Origin: Tumebacillus_A lipolyticus
Lineage (GTDB): Bacteria > Bacillota > Bacilli > Tumebacillales > Tumebacillaceae
Length of the DNA stretch: 64,000 nt
NCBI RefSeq assembly: GCF_042682745.1
Contig: NZ_JBHUIO010000011.1
Coordinates: forward strand, 248,001-312,000
Direction: 5' to 3'
Part shown: piece by piece, positions 1 to 8,157 of the stretch
How positions within the stretch are numbered: position 1 is the stretch's first letter
Layout of the letters: every line of letters starts with the position of its first letter
Translations under genes and position numbers: made by a program
The notes under the pieces: generated by a model
What the model saw: only the letters and a program-made list of their open reading frames with translations
Told to the model about the DNA's origin: nothing
Database searches by the model: none

Positions 1-261
1 GTTCAGTTTGTCCTCTTTGCCGAGGCCGACGAGGAAGAGATGCTTGGCTGCCAGACGACCGCTCGTGCGCACGTGCGTCACCGAGTTCGCCTTTCCTTCC
101 GCCTCGCCGTCTGCAAACAGGCCGCTCAGCTCTCCGCCCAGCGCTTGGTCGAGCGCAGACAGTTCGGTCGGCAGCTCTTTCGTCTCGCCGTAGAACAGGA
201 CGAGCGAATCTGCTTCAATCGCATGCAATTCAGTTTTTTTATGTACGAGAATGTTCACCAT
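1..261 (-). CDS. pepA: Leucyl aminopeptidase (M17), N-terminal part
   Basis: The reverse strand reads into an 87-residue fragment that runs off the left edge. It starts at ATG 261 behind a purine-rich GGGGGACC. The fragment matches the non-catalytic N-terminal domain of M17 cytosol aminopeptidases: a short beta strand, then a LVLF-YGE segment, a run of acidic and helical residues, and the strand LAAKHLFLVGLGK, the hallmark end of the first domain repeat. M17 enzymes are cytosolic di-metal hexamers that remove N-terminal residues from peptides. The catalytic C-terminal domain lies outside the window, so activity cannot be judged. The identification rests on the N domain only. Confidence 0.75.
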   Translation of the reverse strand, partial: MVNILVHKKTELHAIEADSLVLFYGETKELPTELSALDQALGGELSGLFADGEAEGKANSVTHVRTSGRLAAKHLFLVGLGKEDKLN

Positions 262-433
262 AAGGTCCCCCTTGCTATTTTCCGAAACTGGAACTACTCC
301 TTTCAGTATACATGGCGAGCACCTCGACAACAATCGCAACGGGAAAACCGCTTGTGTTCAATTTTCGCCGCACCGCGCAACAAGGCGGCATCATCTGATA
401 TACTACAGTCACAATCGCTGCCAAAAACGCATG

Positions 434-457
434 AAAAAAGAGAGCCGATCGGCTCTC
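434..457 (-). terminator. Terminator-like palindrome upstream of pepA
   Basis: A perfect 18-bp palindrome (440-457) is followed on the minus strand by CTTTTTTC. It sits between the pepA start and the AtpZ-like gene, and no minus-strand gene ends just upstream. It may be a leader attenuator of pepA or a relic. Confidence 0.45.
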
Positions 458-509
458 CGAGTCGTACGATGCTGATGCGTGACATACACTGAAGATGGAG
501 GTGACAGCG

Positions 510-776
510 GTGAACGAGCAGGAGGATCAACAGCGGAAGCAACCTGAGGTGACCGGAGAGAAAAATGAAGCGTGGCGCGCGTTCGGCCTCGTCTCCGCCA
601 TCGGGCTCGATCTGGCCATCTGCACGATCGGCGGCACGTTCTTAGGCCGCTTTCTGGACGGCCTGCTGGGAACGTCCCCATGGCTATTGCTCGTAGGGAT
701 CATCTTGGGGCTGGCCGTTGGGATCTACGGAATCACCAAGCTGATCGCTGCATTCAATCCGGAGCAGAAGAAGTGA
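510..776 (+). CDS. AtpZ/AtpI-family small membrane protein
   Basis: This 88-residue protein has a charged Glu/Gln/Lys-rich cytoplasmic N terminus and two hydrophobic helices (about residues 25-50 and 55-78). They are joined by a short GxxLGxxLDxxLGT-type turn, the pattern of the AtpZ/AtpI family. Relatives are accessory proteins of the F1Fo ATP synthase, implicated in Mg2+ or c-ring handling. Here the gene stands alone and no atp genes follow, so a link to the ATP synthase is inference. GTG 510 is preferred over ATG 495 because GGAGGTG at 497-503 lies at the right distance from 510 and overlaps the upstream ATG. Confidence 0.65.
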   Translation: MNEQEDQQRKQPEVTGEKNEAWRAFGLVSAIGLDLAICTIGGTFLGRFLDGLLGTSPWLLLVGIILGLAVGIYGITKLIAAFNPEQKK

Positions 777-809
777 CGGAGAGACAGGTTCTGCCGTTTG
801 CAGGAAGGG

Positions 810-1388
810 TCAGGATTCTTCCAATCGATCTTCATTTAGCGCTTCGTCGATCTTGGAAAGCTCCTGGCTGAAGGAGTGAAGGCGGCCGATGGTTTCAGCT
901 TCGAGGTCAACATCTCCCCGTTTCTTGGCATCCGCATATTCTTCAAGCGCGGCGTAGATGTGTCCCATGATGATCTCGCGAGTTAAGCGCAGGTCAAAAT
1001 CTGCCGCCAATTTGCGTTCTTGAAACAGCCCATCATCCATGATCAAGCCATTTAAGTACAGCGTACGGTATAATTCCCCGCGAATCGTTTCGTATTTCTC
1101 ACCACGCAGCTTAAGCTCACCGATCAAAGCGTCGAGCGCTTTGACCATTCGACCATCCCCCTTTTTCACCCTTAGATACTCGATCAGTACATGCAGCGAT
1201 TTCCCGTTTTCATACATGTAGAAGATCACTTCATCATCTTTTAGGTACAGGTGAAAGATCAGGGTCTTGCCTTTCCCTTTCTCCTCCAGTTGGATACCGG
1301 TGCGAGTTACGCGTGCCTTCCAACGATCGACCTGCGCGCGGGTCGTTTCGCCCGAGATGTTTCGGTAGATCACAATCTGGTTTTCCAT
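810..1388 (-). CDS. Conserved hypothetical cytosolic protein
   Basis: This 192-residue soluble protein matches no family I can name. The N-terminal half (residues 5-65) looks like a small beta-rich domain with alternating charged and hydrophobic strands. The C-terminal half (95-190) is helical and strongly charged, ending in an acidic tail. No Cys pairs, signal peptide or membrane segment are visible. ATG 1388 is chosen because GGAGG lies 6 nt upstream; a GTG two codons earlier overlaps that site. It is monocistronic between the AtpZ-like gene, which is convergent, and the LCP gene. Confidence 0.6.
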   Translation of the reverse strand: MENQIVIYRNISGETTRAQVDRWKARVTRTGIQLEEKGKGKTLIFHLYLKDDEVIFYMYENGKSLHVLIEYLRVKKGDGRMVKALDALIGELKLRGEKYETIRGELYRTLYLNGLIMDDGLFQERKLAADFDLRLTREIIMGHIYAALEEYADAKKRGDVDLEAETIGRLHSFSQELSKIDEALNEDRLEES

Positions 1389-1536
1389 AGTCACCCTCCT
1401 CGGTGCTCGGAGGCTTTTTCAAGAGAAAAGGTTTTGCAAATGCTCGATGTAGTACCAACAATATATGCGTCGTCCTGCTCTTTTTGTTAGACATTTTGTA
1501 CCGATTCTGTCCAAATTGGGCAAGGGAGCGCCAAAG

Positions 1537-1571
1537 AAAAAAGCTTCCCACCAAGAGGTGAGAAGCTTTTT
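1537..1571. terminator. Bidirectional terminator
   Basis: The AAAAAGCTTC arms flank CTCACC/GGTGGG stem bases, with T-runs on both strands. It follows the stop of the LCP gene on the minus strand. Confidence 0.75.
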
Positions 1572-1577
1572 GATCGT

Positions 1578-2882
1578 CTATTGCAGCTGCACCAAGGAGC
1601 TCAAGACGTACCCGTACATGCCGTCTTTGGTGCGCACGTAATACCAATCGCCAACCTGTCCTTCGATCGCCAACAGGTCGCCGCCGTAAACTTGACCGAT
1701 GATGCTGTGCTCCGTGCCCGGCTTTTGGCGCAGGTTGACATACTCGCCCACCACTTTCGCCCGCTGGCCACCGTCAAATGGCGGCGTCTGATCAACAGGT
1801 GGCTTGTTCGCTTGGCCGCCGTCGTTCGAACCGCCCCCGCCCGTCTTGCCTCCAGCCTGCTGAGCGCCGCCGTTGCCGCTTGAGCCGGTCTCGGCCGGTT
1901 GCTGCGTCGACCCGATCTTCTCCCGGACGAAATTGCGCACCGCTTCGATGTCAGGGCGCAGCACCTGCTCGCCGTTCCCGTTGACCTCCTCCGACAAAAA
2001 CTGGTCCGGCGGCAACTGCTCCGTCTGCATCCCCGACGTATCCGCCTTCACCCCTAAGGTGAACAGCTTGTACAGATCGCTCGCCCCGATGTTGCTCTCC
2101 GTGTAGGGCGTGATCTCCTTCAAGATGGTCGGCAACTTGAGCGCCATGCTCGGCGATGACATCTTGGCGCCGACGAGCTTCACCATCTCGCGCTGGCGTT
2201 CGGTGCGGTCAAAATCGGAGCGCGCCGTGCCGCGATAACGCACGTACATCAGCGCTTTTTGACCGTCGAGATGCTGCTGACCCGCTTCGAGCAGGATGTC
2301 GTGCACCCCATCATCAGCATGCACCATCTTCTCCTTGACGTTCACATCGACGCCGCCGATCACATCGATGATCTTCGCAAACCCCTGAAAGTCTGTCGCC
2401 ACATAGTAGTGGATCGGAATGTCCAGATAGTCTTGCACCGTCTCGATCAACAGCTGCGGACCGCCGTTGGCAAACGCTGCGTTGATCTTCGACTGCCCGA
2501 CCCCTTTGATGTTGACATATGTATCGCGCATGATCGAAAAAAGGGACGCTTTCTTCGTCACCGGATTGACGCTTAACAGCAAGATCGTGTCGGAGCGCGG
2601 CCGTTCGCTTTCATCACGGCTATCGACGCCGAGAAAGAGGATGTTCACCTGCTCCGTGCCTTCCCAGGTCGCGGTGACCAGCGGATTTTCTCCTGTTGAA
2701 AATGGTTTCTTCGTGTTGACCGCATCGAGAAATGAAAACATGGAATACACATAGTACCCGGCAAATAGCAGGATCACAAGCAGCACAATGCTGATCAGCC
2801 GCCACCACTTTTTCTTCACGCCATCCACTCCTTCATCCAACAGTGTATTCCACGTTTCTGGCTTTTTTCCTGTAACCTTCAC
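1578..2882 (-). CDS. LytR-CpsA-Psr (LCP) family protein with C-terminal SH3b domain
   Basis: This is a 434-residue type II membrane protein: short cytoplasmic N terminus, one TM helix (about 27-48), and an extracellular LCP catalytic domain (about 75-240). The domain shows the family signatures NILFLGVDSR, RSDTILLLSVNP, FSIMRDTYV and the Arg-rich YVRYRGTARSDFDRTERQR. A Gly/Asn/Gln-rich linker (about 345-372) leads to an SH3b-like wall-binding domain (about 375-434). LCP enzymes transfer undecaprenyl-linked glycopolymers such as teichoic acid-like chains to peptidoglycan. The SH3b fusion suggests tethering to the wall. The start is GTG 2882 behind AAGGGGAAG. A polysaccharide flippase lies nearby, consistent with cell-envelope polymer assembly. 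Confidence 0.88.
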   Translation of the reverse strand: MKVTGKKPETWNTLLDEGVDGVKKKWWRLISIVLLVILLFAGYYVYSMFSFLDAVNTKKPFSTGENPLVTATWEGTEQVNILFLGVDSRDESERPRSDTILLLSVNPVTKKASLFSIMRDTYVNIKGVGQSKINAAFANGGPQLLIETVQDYLDIPIHYYVATDFQGFAKIIDVIGGVDVNVKEKMVHADDGVHDILLEAGQQHLDGQKALMYVRYRGTARSDFDRTERQREMVKLVGAKMSSPSMALKLPTILKEITPYTESNIGASDLYKLFTLGVKADTSGMQTEQLPPDQFLSEEVNGNGEQVLRPDIEAVRNFVREKIGSTQQPAETGSSGNGGAQQAGGKTGGGGSNDGGQANKPPVDQTPPFDGGQRAKVVGEYVNLRQKPGTEHSIIGQVYGGDLLAIEGQVGDWYYVRTKDGMYGYVLSSLVQLQ

Positions 2883-2956
2883 GAATTCTTCCCCTTTTCA
2901 CACGATCCGTGTTACTCTGGTGGGAGATGTATCCATATGATGGAGGAGGTCCTACT

Positions 2957-3298
2957 ATGTCAGATTGCATCTTTTGCAAGATCATCGCAGGTGAGATTCC
3001 GTCCAAAAAGATCTACGAAGACGATCATGTGCTCGCCTTCCATGACATCAACCCGATCGCGCCTGTGCACGCGCTCGTGATCCCGAAAAAGCACATCCAG
3101 AGCGTCTTGCACATCGGGGCGGACGATGGTGAAATCGTACATAAGATCCACTTGGCGATTCAAGAGGTGGCAAAAGCGCTCGGCGTCGCCGAAGAGGGGT
3201 TCCGCGTGATCACCAACACCGGCGCGCACGGGCAACAGACAGTCTTCCACATTCACTACCATGTGATCGGTGGTCGCCAGCTGCACTGGGAGATGTAA
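2957..3298 (+). CDS. HIT-family nucleotide-binding protein (HinT-like)
   Basis: The 113-residue protein is the usual length for bacterial HinT. It starts with SDCIFCKII, whose paired Cys can bind zinc, and ends with the histidine triad HIHYH at residues 98-102 followed by VIGGRQLHW. These proteins hydrolyse adenosine phosphoramidates and AMP-lysine-type adducts in the cytosol. The first in-frame ATG upstream (2909) lacks a ribosome binding site. ATG 2957 has GGAGGAGG at 2942-2949. It is monocistronic and closed by a strong terminator shared with the convergent flippase gene. Confidence 0.92.
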   Translation: MSDCIFCKIIAGEIPSKKIYEDDHVLAFHDINPIAPVHALVIPKKHIQSVLHIGADDGEIVHKIHLAIQEVAKALGVAEEGFRVITNTGAHGQQTVFHIHYHVIGGRQLHWEM

Positions 3299-3315
3299 CA
3301 GCACCGAACCGCGAT

Positions 3316-3371
3316 GAAAAAAGACCAGCCCTGCTCCGGAGGAACTCCCCCGGTCAGCGTTGGTCTTTTTT
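3316..3371. terminator. Bidirectional terminator between hinT and flippase
   Basis: AAAAAAGACCA and TGGTCTTTTTT form the outer stem, with an inner GC-rich arm. It serves the two convergent genes and overlaps the 3' end of the minus-strand gene. Confidence 0.8.
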
Positions 3372-4700
3372 GCGCAATCTGCCTGCGATCTTGCCGATCA
3401 AATTTTTATATTGGGCGATCTCATCCGGTTGGAGCACAAACATCTGGAAAATCGGATAGCGAGTCGCTTTGCAGAAATAGATCAGCGCGACCAGGAAGAT
3501 GATGCTGTACCCGATCGCCTTCGCGGTCGCCACCCCCTCCGCCCCTAAGTGCAGGCCGCCGACAAACAGCAAGGTCAGCGAGACGTTGGTCAGGATCGAA
3601 GTCCCCTCCAAAAAGATCAGCAAGCGCGGCTTGCCGAGCTGGTTGGTAAAATAGGTGGTCAGGATGTTCGTCATCCCCAGCAGCGCCATCCCCGGCAACA
3701 GGATGTAGTAGGAGTCCAGCGCCGGAGCAAATCGCTCGTCGTACGCGATCACGATCACATACGGCATCACCAGATAGAACAGCAACAGCGAGGCTGCCAT
3801 GATCACCCCGGTGTGGCGAAACGTCCTCGCGGTCAGCAGAATCGAGTCTTTCTCCTCCAGCGAGGAAACTCGCGTCAACACCACCTGCAAAAGCGACGAC
3901 GACATGAACAGCAGCATGTCGGCCACCGTCACCGCGATCGAGTAGATCCCCGCCGCTTCCGCTCCGATGATAAACATGACCAGATAGAAGTCGATGCGCG
4001 CGTTGATCTGCGTCAACAGCCGGCTGCCTGCCAACTGTCTGCCGTAGGTAAAGATCTCCTTGCGAATCCCCGCATCCACCTTCGGACGCAAGCTGACCTT
4101 GCCCTTCTTCACCGCCACATAAGCGGACAGGAGCGAGGTCAGGACAAAGGAAGCCAGCCAAGCGACGAAGACGAAGCAGATGCGATACCCGAGATCGTCC
4201 GACCACAGGACGGCGGTCAGCATCATCGGGATGAACAGGAGCGACTGCACCGTGTTCAAGCGGTTCAGCCATTCCAGCTCGTTCAGCCCCCAGATCAGCC
4301 GGGTCACATAGACGTGAAACAGCGCGAACGGGGCGACCAGCCCGGCGATCCACCAGGTCATCGACTGCGAGGGATGCCCCTGCCAAAATGAATCCCAGAA
4401 CCACGGGGTCGCAATCAAGGCGGCGACAAAGACGACCGTGACAAACCCCAGACAATAGACCAGCGCGGTCGAAAAAACAGCCCGTGGCGAATGCTTGCGC
4501 TTGTTGATGCCGTACGATATGTATTCGGAAAAAGCGCCGGCCACCGGGGAATACATCGCCAGGTTGTTCGTCACCAGCGTCAGCAATCCGCGCCCTTCCG
4601 GACCGAGAAAAGCTGCGGAGAGCACCGAGGAGATGAACACCAGCCCCGCTCCGAAAAACTTATAGAGCATGGCTCCGAAGACCCTCATATAAGGTGTCAT
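3354..4700 (-). CDS. Polysaccharide flippase (MOP/Wzx superfamily)
   Basis: The 448-residue protein has about 12-14 hydrophobic helices through its full length and a positively charged C terminus. The opening GAGLVFISSVLSAAFLGPEGRG is the classic first helix of Wzx/RfbX flippases, with the conserved LGPEGRG loop. A second segment around residues 220-250 (YGRQLAGSRLLTQINARID) fits the internal repeat of the family. Such proteins move lipid-linked oligosaccharides across the membrane. No glycosyltransferase neighbours are present, so the substrate is unknown. The nearby LCP gene hints at wall glycopolymers. Start ATG 4700 follows GAAGAAGGG; ATG at codon 5 is the alternative. Confidence 0.8.
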   Translation of the reverse strand: MTPYMRVFGAMLYKFFGAGLVFISSVLSAAFLGPEGRGLLTLVTNNLAMYSPVAGAFSEYISYGINKRKHSPRAVFSTALVYCLGFVTVVFVAALIATPWFWDSFWQGHPSQSMTWWIAGLVAPFALFHVYVTRLIWGLNELEWLNRLNTVQSLLFIPMMLTAVLWSDDLGYRICFVFVAWLASFVLTSLLSAYVAVKKGKVSLRPKVDAGIRKEIFTYGRQLAGSRLLTQINARIDFYLVMFIIGAEAAGIYSIAVTVADMLLFMSSSLLQVVLTRVSSLEEKDSILLTARTFRHTGVIMAASLLLFYLVMPYVIVIAYDERFAPALDSYYILLPGMALLGMTNILTTYFTNQLGKPRLLIFLEGTSILTNVSLTLLFVGGLHLGAEGVATAKAIGYSIIFLVALIYFCKATRYPIFQMFVLQPDEIAQYKNLIGKIAGRLRKKDQR

Positions 4701-4845
4701 AAAAATCCCTTCTTCTTACAATTCATCTGTATTCCATTTTATCACAGTTTGATCGTTCCTCCTATGCCCCAATCTTTACAATCGCATGTCTGAGCCACCT
4801 GTCGCATACGTATCGTAGAAAGACGTGGACGAGGAGTGAAAGCTA

Positions 4846-5169
4846 GTGGGATTTGTCAGTACGGTCATCCTCGACTTTTTCGTTGCGCTCGGGATCGTGC
4901 TCGGCGGTTCCATCTTCGGTGCGATGGGCGCGTTTCTCATGCATCGACCGCCGATGACCGAGATGGTCGACCTGGCGGAAAAGCTGAAGATCTGGGCGCT
5001 CGTCGCAGCGCTCGGCGGCACGATGGACGCGCTGAAGGTGCTGGAGACCGGAGTGCTCGGCGGCCAGTTCGGGGCTCCGCTCAAACAGCTCAGCTACATC
5101 GTCGCCGCCTTTCTCGGGTGCAATGTCGGCTACTTTCTGATCAAATGGATGGTCGGTGAGATCAAGTGA
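4846..5169 (+). CDS. ytrH: Sporulation membrane protein YtrH
   Basis: The 107-residue protein has three hydrophobic segments (about 5-32, 48-70, 82-102) and the YtrH signature: a Gly-rich first helix with IVLGGSIFGAMGAF, then the loop HRPPMTEMVDLAEKLKIWA and a GGTMDALK turn. In Bacillus subtilis ytrH and ytrI form a sigma-E operon needed for efficient sporulation. The same order and a 4-nt overlap are kept here. The start is GTG 4846 behind GAGGAG. A CATACGTA box at about 4804 could be the -10 of a mother-cell promoter, but no clear -35 is visible. Confidence 0.88.
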   Translation: MGFVSTVILDFFVALGIVLGGSIFGAMGAFLMHRPPMTEMVDLAEKLKIWALVAALGGTMDALKVLETGVLGGQFGAPLKQLSYIVAAFLGCNVGYFLIKWMVGEIK

Positions 5170-5651
5170 GCACCCGTCAGTTTCTCGCCACCTTTTGCGT
5201 CGGCGCGCTGTTCGGCGCGTCGGTGCTGCTCACCTTGCGCGGGCATGACCTCGATCTGCTCTATTTGCGCCTGACCGAAAAGCGCAACGAGGTCAATCAG
5301 CTGCAAGAAGATTATGACAAGCTTAAAGAGAAGCTGACGCACATCGAAAAGGAAAACGTCCGCAAGATTCGCAAGATCAACGTGGTCGTCGACAAAGCGC
5401 CCGACGAGTTCATCAAGCTGGCCGTCCAAAAGGAAGTCAAAAGCAGGATGCGCAAGCTGATCGATAAAGACCTGAAACTGTTTGAAGAGAGCCCCGACAT
5501 CTTTCGAGAGTTTTTAGACCACCGCCAACTGCACATCACCGATCATACGGTCACGCTGAAAGTGGTACAGGTGGTGATCGGCGAGACGACCACCCTATAC
5601 ATCGAAGCGAGCAAAGAGCCCGATCTGCAAAACACCAGCAAAGAGCCGTAA
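5166..5651 (+). CDS. ytrI: Sporulation membrane protein YtrI
   Basis: The 161-residue protein has one N-terminal TM helix (about 7-25), a coiled coil (about 35-70, heptad Leu/Glu/Lys) and a C-terminal alpha/beta domain typical of YtrI. GTG 5166 overlaps the ytrH stop (GTGA), implying translational coupling. YtrI is thought to act with YtrH in the forespore-engulfing membrane. The biochemical role is unknown. The residue-level match is weaker than for YtrH, so the call leans on synteny and topology. Confidence 0.82.
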   Translation: MSTRQFLATFCVGALFGASVLLTLRGHDLDLLYLRLTEKRNEVNQLQEDYDKLKEKLTHIEKENVRKIRKINVVVDKAPDEFIKLAVQKEVKSRMRKLIDKDLKLFEESPDIFREFLDHRQLHITDHTVTLKVVQVVIGETTTLYIEASKEPDLQNTSKEP

Positions 5652-5678
5652 AAAGACCCGCCGATCAATGGCGGGTCA
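5651..5678 (-). terminator. Terminator of the 5665-6821 gene pair
   Basis: Stem GACCCGCC/GGCGGGTC followed on the minus strand by TTTTTA. It overlaps the stop codon of the minus-strand gene and lies just past ytrI. Confidence 0.8.
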
Positions 5679-6174
5679 GCTTCGCTTGCTCCTGCATGCG
5701 GATCATCTGAATCCGCAGGCGGTGCAGTTCCATCTCGTCCAGCTGGCAGACGAAGGTGGTGACAGCGGTCAGGTGTGCGACCATCTCCTCTTTGCTGGTC
5801 AGCTTCGGCGGGCGCTTGTTGGTCAACCCGATGATGCCGAGCTCACCGATCGACTCGATCATGCCCTTGTCGATCGACCAGTCCAAGCGGAACCAAGCGG
5901 TCTGCTCTTCGCTTCCGTACGCATAATCGACGCGGCCGAGCAGATAGAAGTTGTCCTCAAAGGCGACGATGCCGGTGACCAGCCCATAGGTCAGCTCCTG
6001 CTCCTTGTTGTTCGGATCGAGCGTGACCGAAAGACCGCCCTCCGGCACGATCAGCGGCCAGGTTAGCTGGTTGGGAATATGAAAGATGCCCGCATCTGCC
6101 GGAGCGGGATACTTTTTGACCTGTTCGATCGCCTCCACGCCGGAGACGAGTTCCAAGTTCGGTTTTTGCTGCAT
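5665..6174 (-). CDS. Hypothetical protein, cytosolic
   Basis: A 169-residue soluble protein with no family I recognise. The first 110 residues look beta-rich (LTWPLIVPEGGLSVTL, FYLLGRVDYAYG). The C-terminal 55 residues are helical, with a Leu/Met/Arg pattern (LDEMELHRLRIQMIRMQEQ) that suggests an amphipathic helix. No signal peptide or Cys pairs. The gene is 26 nt downstream of the membrane-anchored gene 6201-6821 and has GGAGGAGC before ATG 6174, so the two are probably one operon ended by the hairpin at 5651-5678. Confidence 0.6.
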   Translation of the reverse strand: MQQKPNLELVSGVEAIEQVKKYPAPADAGIFHIPNQLTWPLIVPEGGLSVTLDPNNKEQELTYGLVTGIVAFEDNFYLLGRVDYAYGSEEQTAWFRLDWSIDKGMIESIGELGIIGLTNKRPPKLTSKEEMVAHLTAVTTFVCQLDEMELHRLRIQMIRMQEQAKLTRH

Positions 6175-6200
6175 TTAGTGCTCCTCCTCTGCATCTTGCA

Positions 6201-6821
6201 TCACTGCGGATGTAACTTCAGTTTCAACATGTTGACGCGCGAACCGTCTTTTGCGCTCTTCGCATAAAACTCGACCACGAGCTGCTTGCCCTGATAATCG
6301 GGGATGAGCGGAATCTCCGCTTGCACCGGGCTCCATGCGGGCGCACCTTCTGTCGCGCGCAGCACGCTCTCCGGTTCGAGCAGTACGCCCGCGTCATCCT
6401 TCACCCGGAAATAGGCGACCCCTTCAAATGCGCGCATGTCAACCTGTAGATACAGCGTTCTGCTCGCATCCGACCAGTCGATGCTCTTGATCTTAAACGC
6501 GTCGTTTTCCAGCTTGCGATCGCGAAGATCGATCGATCCGCTGCCCGTGTAGGCCGAAAAGGTGATCGCATCCTGTGCAGGCGTTTGCCCGCTCGGCTCG
6601 TTCGGGGACGGTGTAGGGGTAGGCGTTGGGGTAGGCTCTGGAGTCGGTGTTTGCGCTCCGGTTGGAGGAGTCTCCGCCTGCTTGTTCCCCTCGTCTGTCG
6701 CGGGCTCTTTCGGCTCTCCCTGCTTGGATGCATAATACCCGCCAGCAGACGCGACCACAGCTACGATCACCATCGCCCCGAGCCAGATCGGCCACGACTT
6801 CTTGTTGTCACGCTGTCCCAT
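6201..6821 (-). CDS. Membrane-anchored protein with Gmad2-like extracellular domain
   Basis: The 206-residue protein has a cytoplasmic RDNKK start, one TM helix (about 10-30) and a Thr/Pro linker (about 50-78; TPTPTPTP runs). A C-terminal beta-sandwich-like domain (85-206) follows. Its pattern of FEGVAYFRVKDDAGVLLEPES and a QGKQLVVEFYAKSAKDGS ending resembles the Gmad2 immunoglobulin-like domain of spore germination and lipoprotein families. This match is by pattern only. The protein is likely exposed on the outer face of the membrane or in the spore intermembrane space. ATG 6821 follows GGAGGAGG. The downstream partner is the gene at 5665-6174. Confidence 0.6.
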   Translation of the reverse strand: MGQRDNKKSWPIWLGAMVIVAVVASAGGYYASKQGEPKEPATDEGNKQAETPPTGAQTPTPEPTPTPTPTPSPNEPSGQTPAQDAITFSAYTGSGSIDLRDRKLENDAFKIKSIDWSDASRTLYLQVDMRAFEGVAYFRVKDDAGVLLEPESVLRATEGAPAWSPVQAEIPLIPDYQGKQLVVEFYAKSAKDGSRVNMLKLKLHPQ

Positions 6822-7064
6822 CTTTCCTCCTCCTTCTCATCTCTTCCTCCGATCATCGCAGAAGTCACAAGGAGCTGTCAAATCTCCTCTCCTCCTCTTT
6901 TTATGAACGACTGCGAAAACGGGTGTATCTTCGCTTGCACAGCGATTGCCAACCGATGTTTCGCTCGGTTGGGAACGGCAGGCGTTTTCAAATGCGTCGC
7001 CCAGCGCCTACGCGGTGTATAATGAGGAAAGAGAAATTGGGAAGCAAAAAGGAGATTCGGATCG

Positions 7065-7394
7065 ATGGCAAAACTGTACCGCGATATGACGCAAGAAGAG
7101 TTGGAACAGGAGATGAAGCGTTTGCAAGACGAAGGGCATCAAGCGCTTGCCGAAGCGCGCTACGAGGAGCTTGACGTCCTTGAGCGCAAATACTATCTCG
7201 CGCTTTCCTATACGCTTGATCGCGATCTGCTCACCGTCGGCGAGACCTATACGATCATCGACTCGAACGATCGCTTCGAAGTGACCCGGATGGACGGAGT
7301 GATGGCCTGGGGCTATCGCAACGGCGTTCGGCTGGAAGAGGCCTATCCGATGGCCATGCTGCTCGACCCCAAGTCGGAGCGCCCCTCGCAATGA
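7065..7394 (+). CDS. yfhH: YfhH family protein (DUF1811)
   Basis: The 109-residue protein follows the YfhH pattern: an N-terminal helical hairpin (YRDMTQEELEQEMKRLQ, ELDVLERKYYLALSY) and a C-terminal SH3-like segment. That segment carries GETYTI, FEVTRMDGVMAWGYR and a final LEEAYPMAML. YfhH is a conserved Bacilli protein of unknown function. Its 3' end overlaps the next gene by 4 nt (ATGA), so the two are translationally coupled. The start ATG has AAAAGGAG upstream. Family assignment is firm; function is not known. Confidence 0.88.
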   Translation: MAKLYRDMTQEELEQEMKRLQDEGHQALAEARYEELDVLERKYYLALSYTLDRDLLTVGETYTIIDSNDRFEVTRMDGVMAWGYRNGVRLEEAYPMAMLLDPKSERPSQ

Positions 7395-8014
7395 GCCGTC
7401 AGCACCGCCATCGGGAAAACAAAGTAAAGAAGATGCACACGATCATCGGCGGCTATGAAAAAGTGTTGGAGGAGCTCGGCAAGATTCCGCAGGTGCGCTC
7501 GGTGATCACCGGCGTGATCTCTCCGCACAAGTCGGAGCAGGAAGAGCTGACCTTTCAGTATTTTACAGACGCTGGGCTGAAGTTGCTCGCCAAGACGACA
7601 GAGGCGATTCAGGAGATTTTTATCGTGTGCGTCGAAGAGGACAAACAGCAGGTGCTGGCAGAGCTGCGCACCCGCGGGCATCTAAAGGAGAAGGTGAAAA
7701 AGATGAAGAAAGGCAAGAGCAAAGGGAGCAACAAACAGCAGCAGTCGCAGCAGCGCGACCCGCTGGCCAACTACCGCGTCGGCAAAAACGATCTGCCAAA
7801 AGAGAAGGGCACCACGCTCAAAGATATGCTCAACCCGGAGATGCTTCAGAAGCTGCAGGCGAAATCATCGGAGATGAAAGAGCAGGAGCGCATCCAAGAG
7901 GAGACGCGCCGCCAAACGGAGATCGCCCGCCGGGAGAAAGAGCAGAAAGAGTTGGAGAACAACTTCGAATATCTGCTCAACAACACAAAACAGGATTGGA
8001 AGAAGTTCAAATAA
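7391..8014 (+). CDS. Two-domain protein: DUF2103-like N terminus and YqkE/DUF3886-like C terminus
   Basis: The 207-residue protein seems to join two families. Residues 1-100 start with a His-rich HRHRENKVKKMH, then contain IPQVRSVITGVI and a TTEAIQEIFIVC strand, similar to the DUF2103 predicted metal-binding family. Residues 101-140 are a Lys/Gln-rich linker. Residues 141-207 (TTLKDMLNPEMLQKLQ through FEYLLNNTKQDWKKFK) carry the DUF3886/YqkE pattern: a long charged helix and a conserved aromatic end. No function is known for either domain. The last 124 bp of this gene recur in shortened form after the ABC cassette at 11874-11961. It overlaps yfhH by 4 nt. Confidence 0.75.
   Translation: MSRQHRHRENKVKKMHTIIGGYEKVLEELGKIPQVRSVITGVISPHKSEQEELTFQYFTDAGLKLLAKTTEAIQEIFIVCVEEDKQQVLAELRTRGHLKEKVKKMKKGKSKGSNKQQQSQQRDPLANYRVGKNDLPKEKGTTLKDMLNPEMLQKLQAKSSEMKEQERIQEETRRQTEIARREKEQKELENNFEYLLNNTKQDWKKFK
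7891..8014 (+). repeat. Direct repeat copy A: 3' end of DUF3886-like gene
   Basis: This is the full-length copy (124 bp) of a sequence that reappears at 11874-11961. Shared bases run from CATCCAAGAGGAGACGCG to the TAA stop. After removal of one 36-bp in-frame deletion, 87 of 88 positions are identical to copy B. Confidence 0.93.
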
Positions 8015-8025
8015 TAAAGAGTTTG

Positions 8026-8064
8026 ATCGGTAGCGGTAGCGATACTACTACCGATTTTTATTTT
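8026..8064 (+). terminator. Terminator after the yfhH pair
   Basis: Stem ATCGGTAG/CTACCGAT with a 14-nt loop and a T-rich tail (TTTTATTTT). Confidence 0.65.
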
Positions 8065-8084
8065 CCTAAATTTTGAAAATATGG

Positions 8085-8113
8085 TTGACCAAGAAACTCG
8101 CCCAACTTATAAT
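8085..8113 (+). promoter_or_regulatory. Sigma-A promoter of the ABC cassette
   Basis: TTGACC at 8085-8090 and TATAAT at 8108-8113 with a 17-nt spacer. It is placed 44 nt before the TTG start of the small secreted protein and inside the inserted segment. Confidence 0.8.
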
Positions 8114-8157
8114 CAAAATCATAAATGGAAAAATAAATAATGCAGGAGGTACTTATT

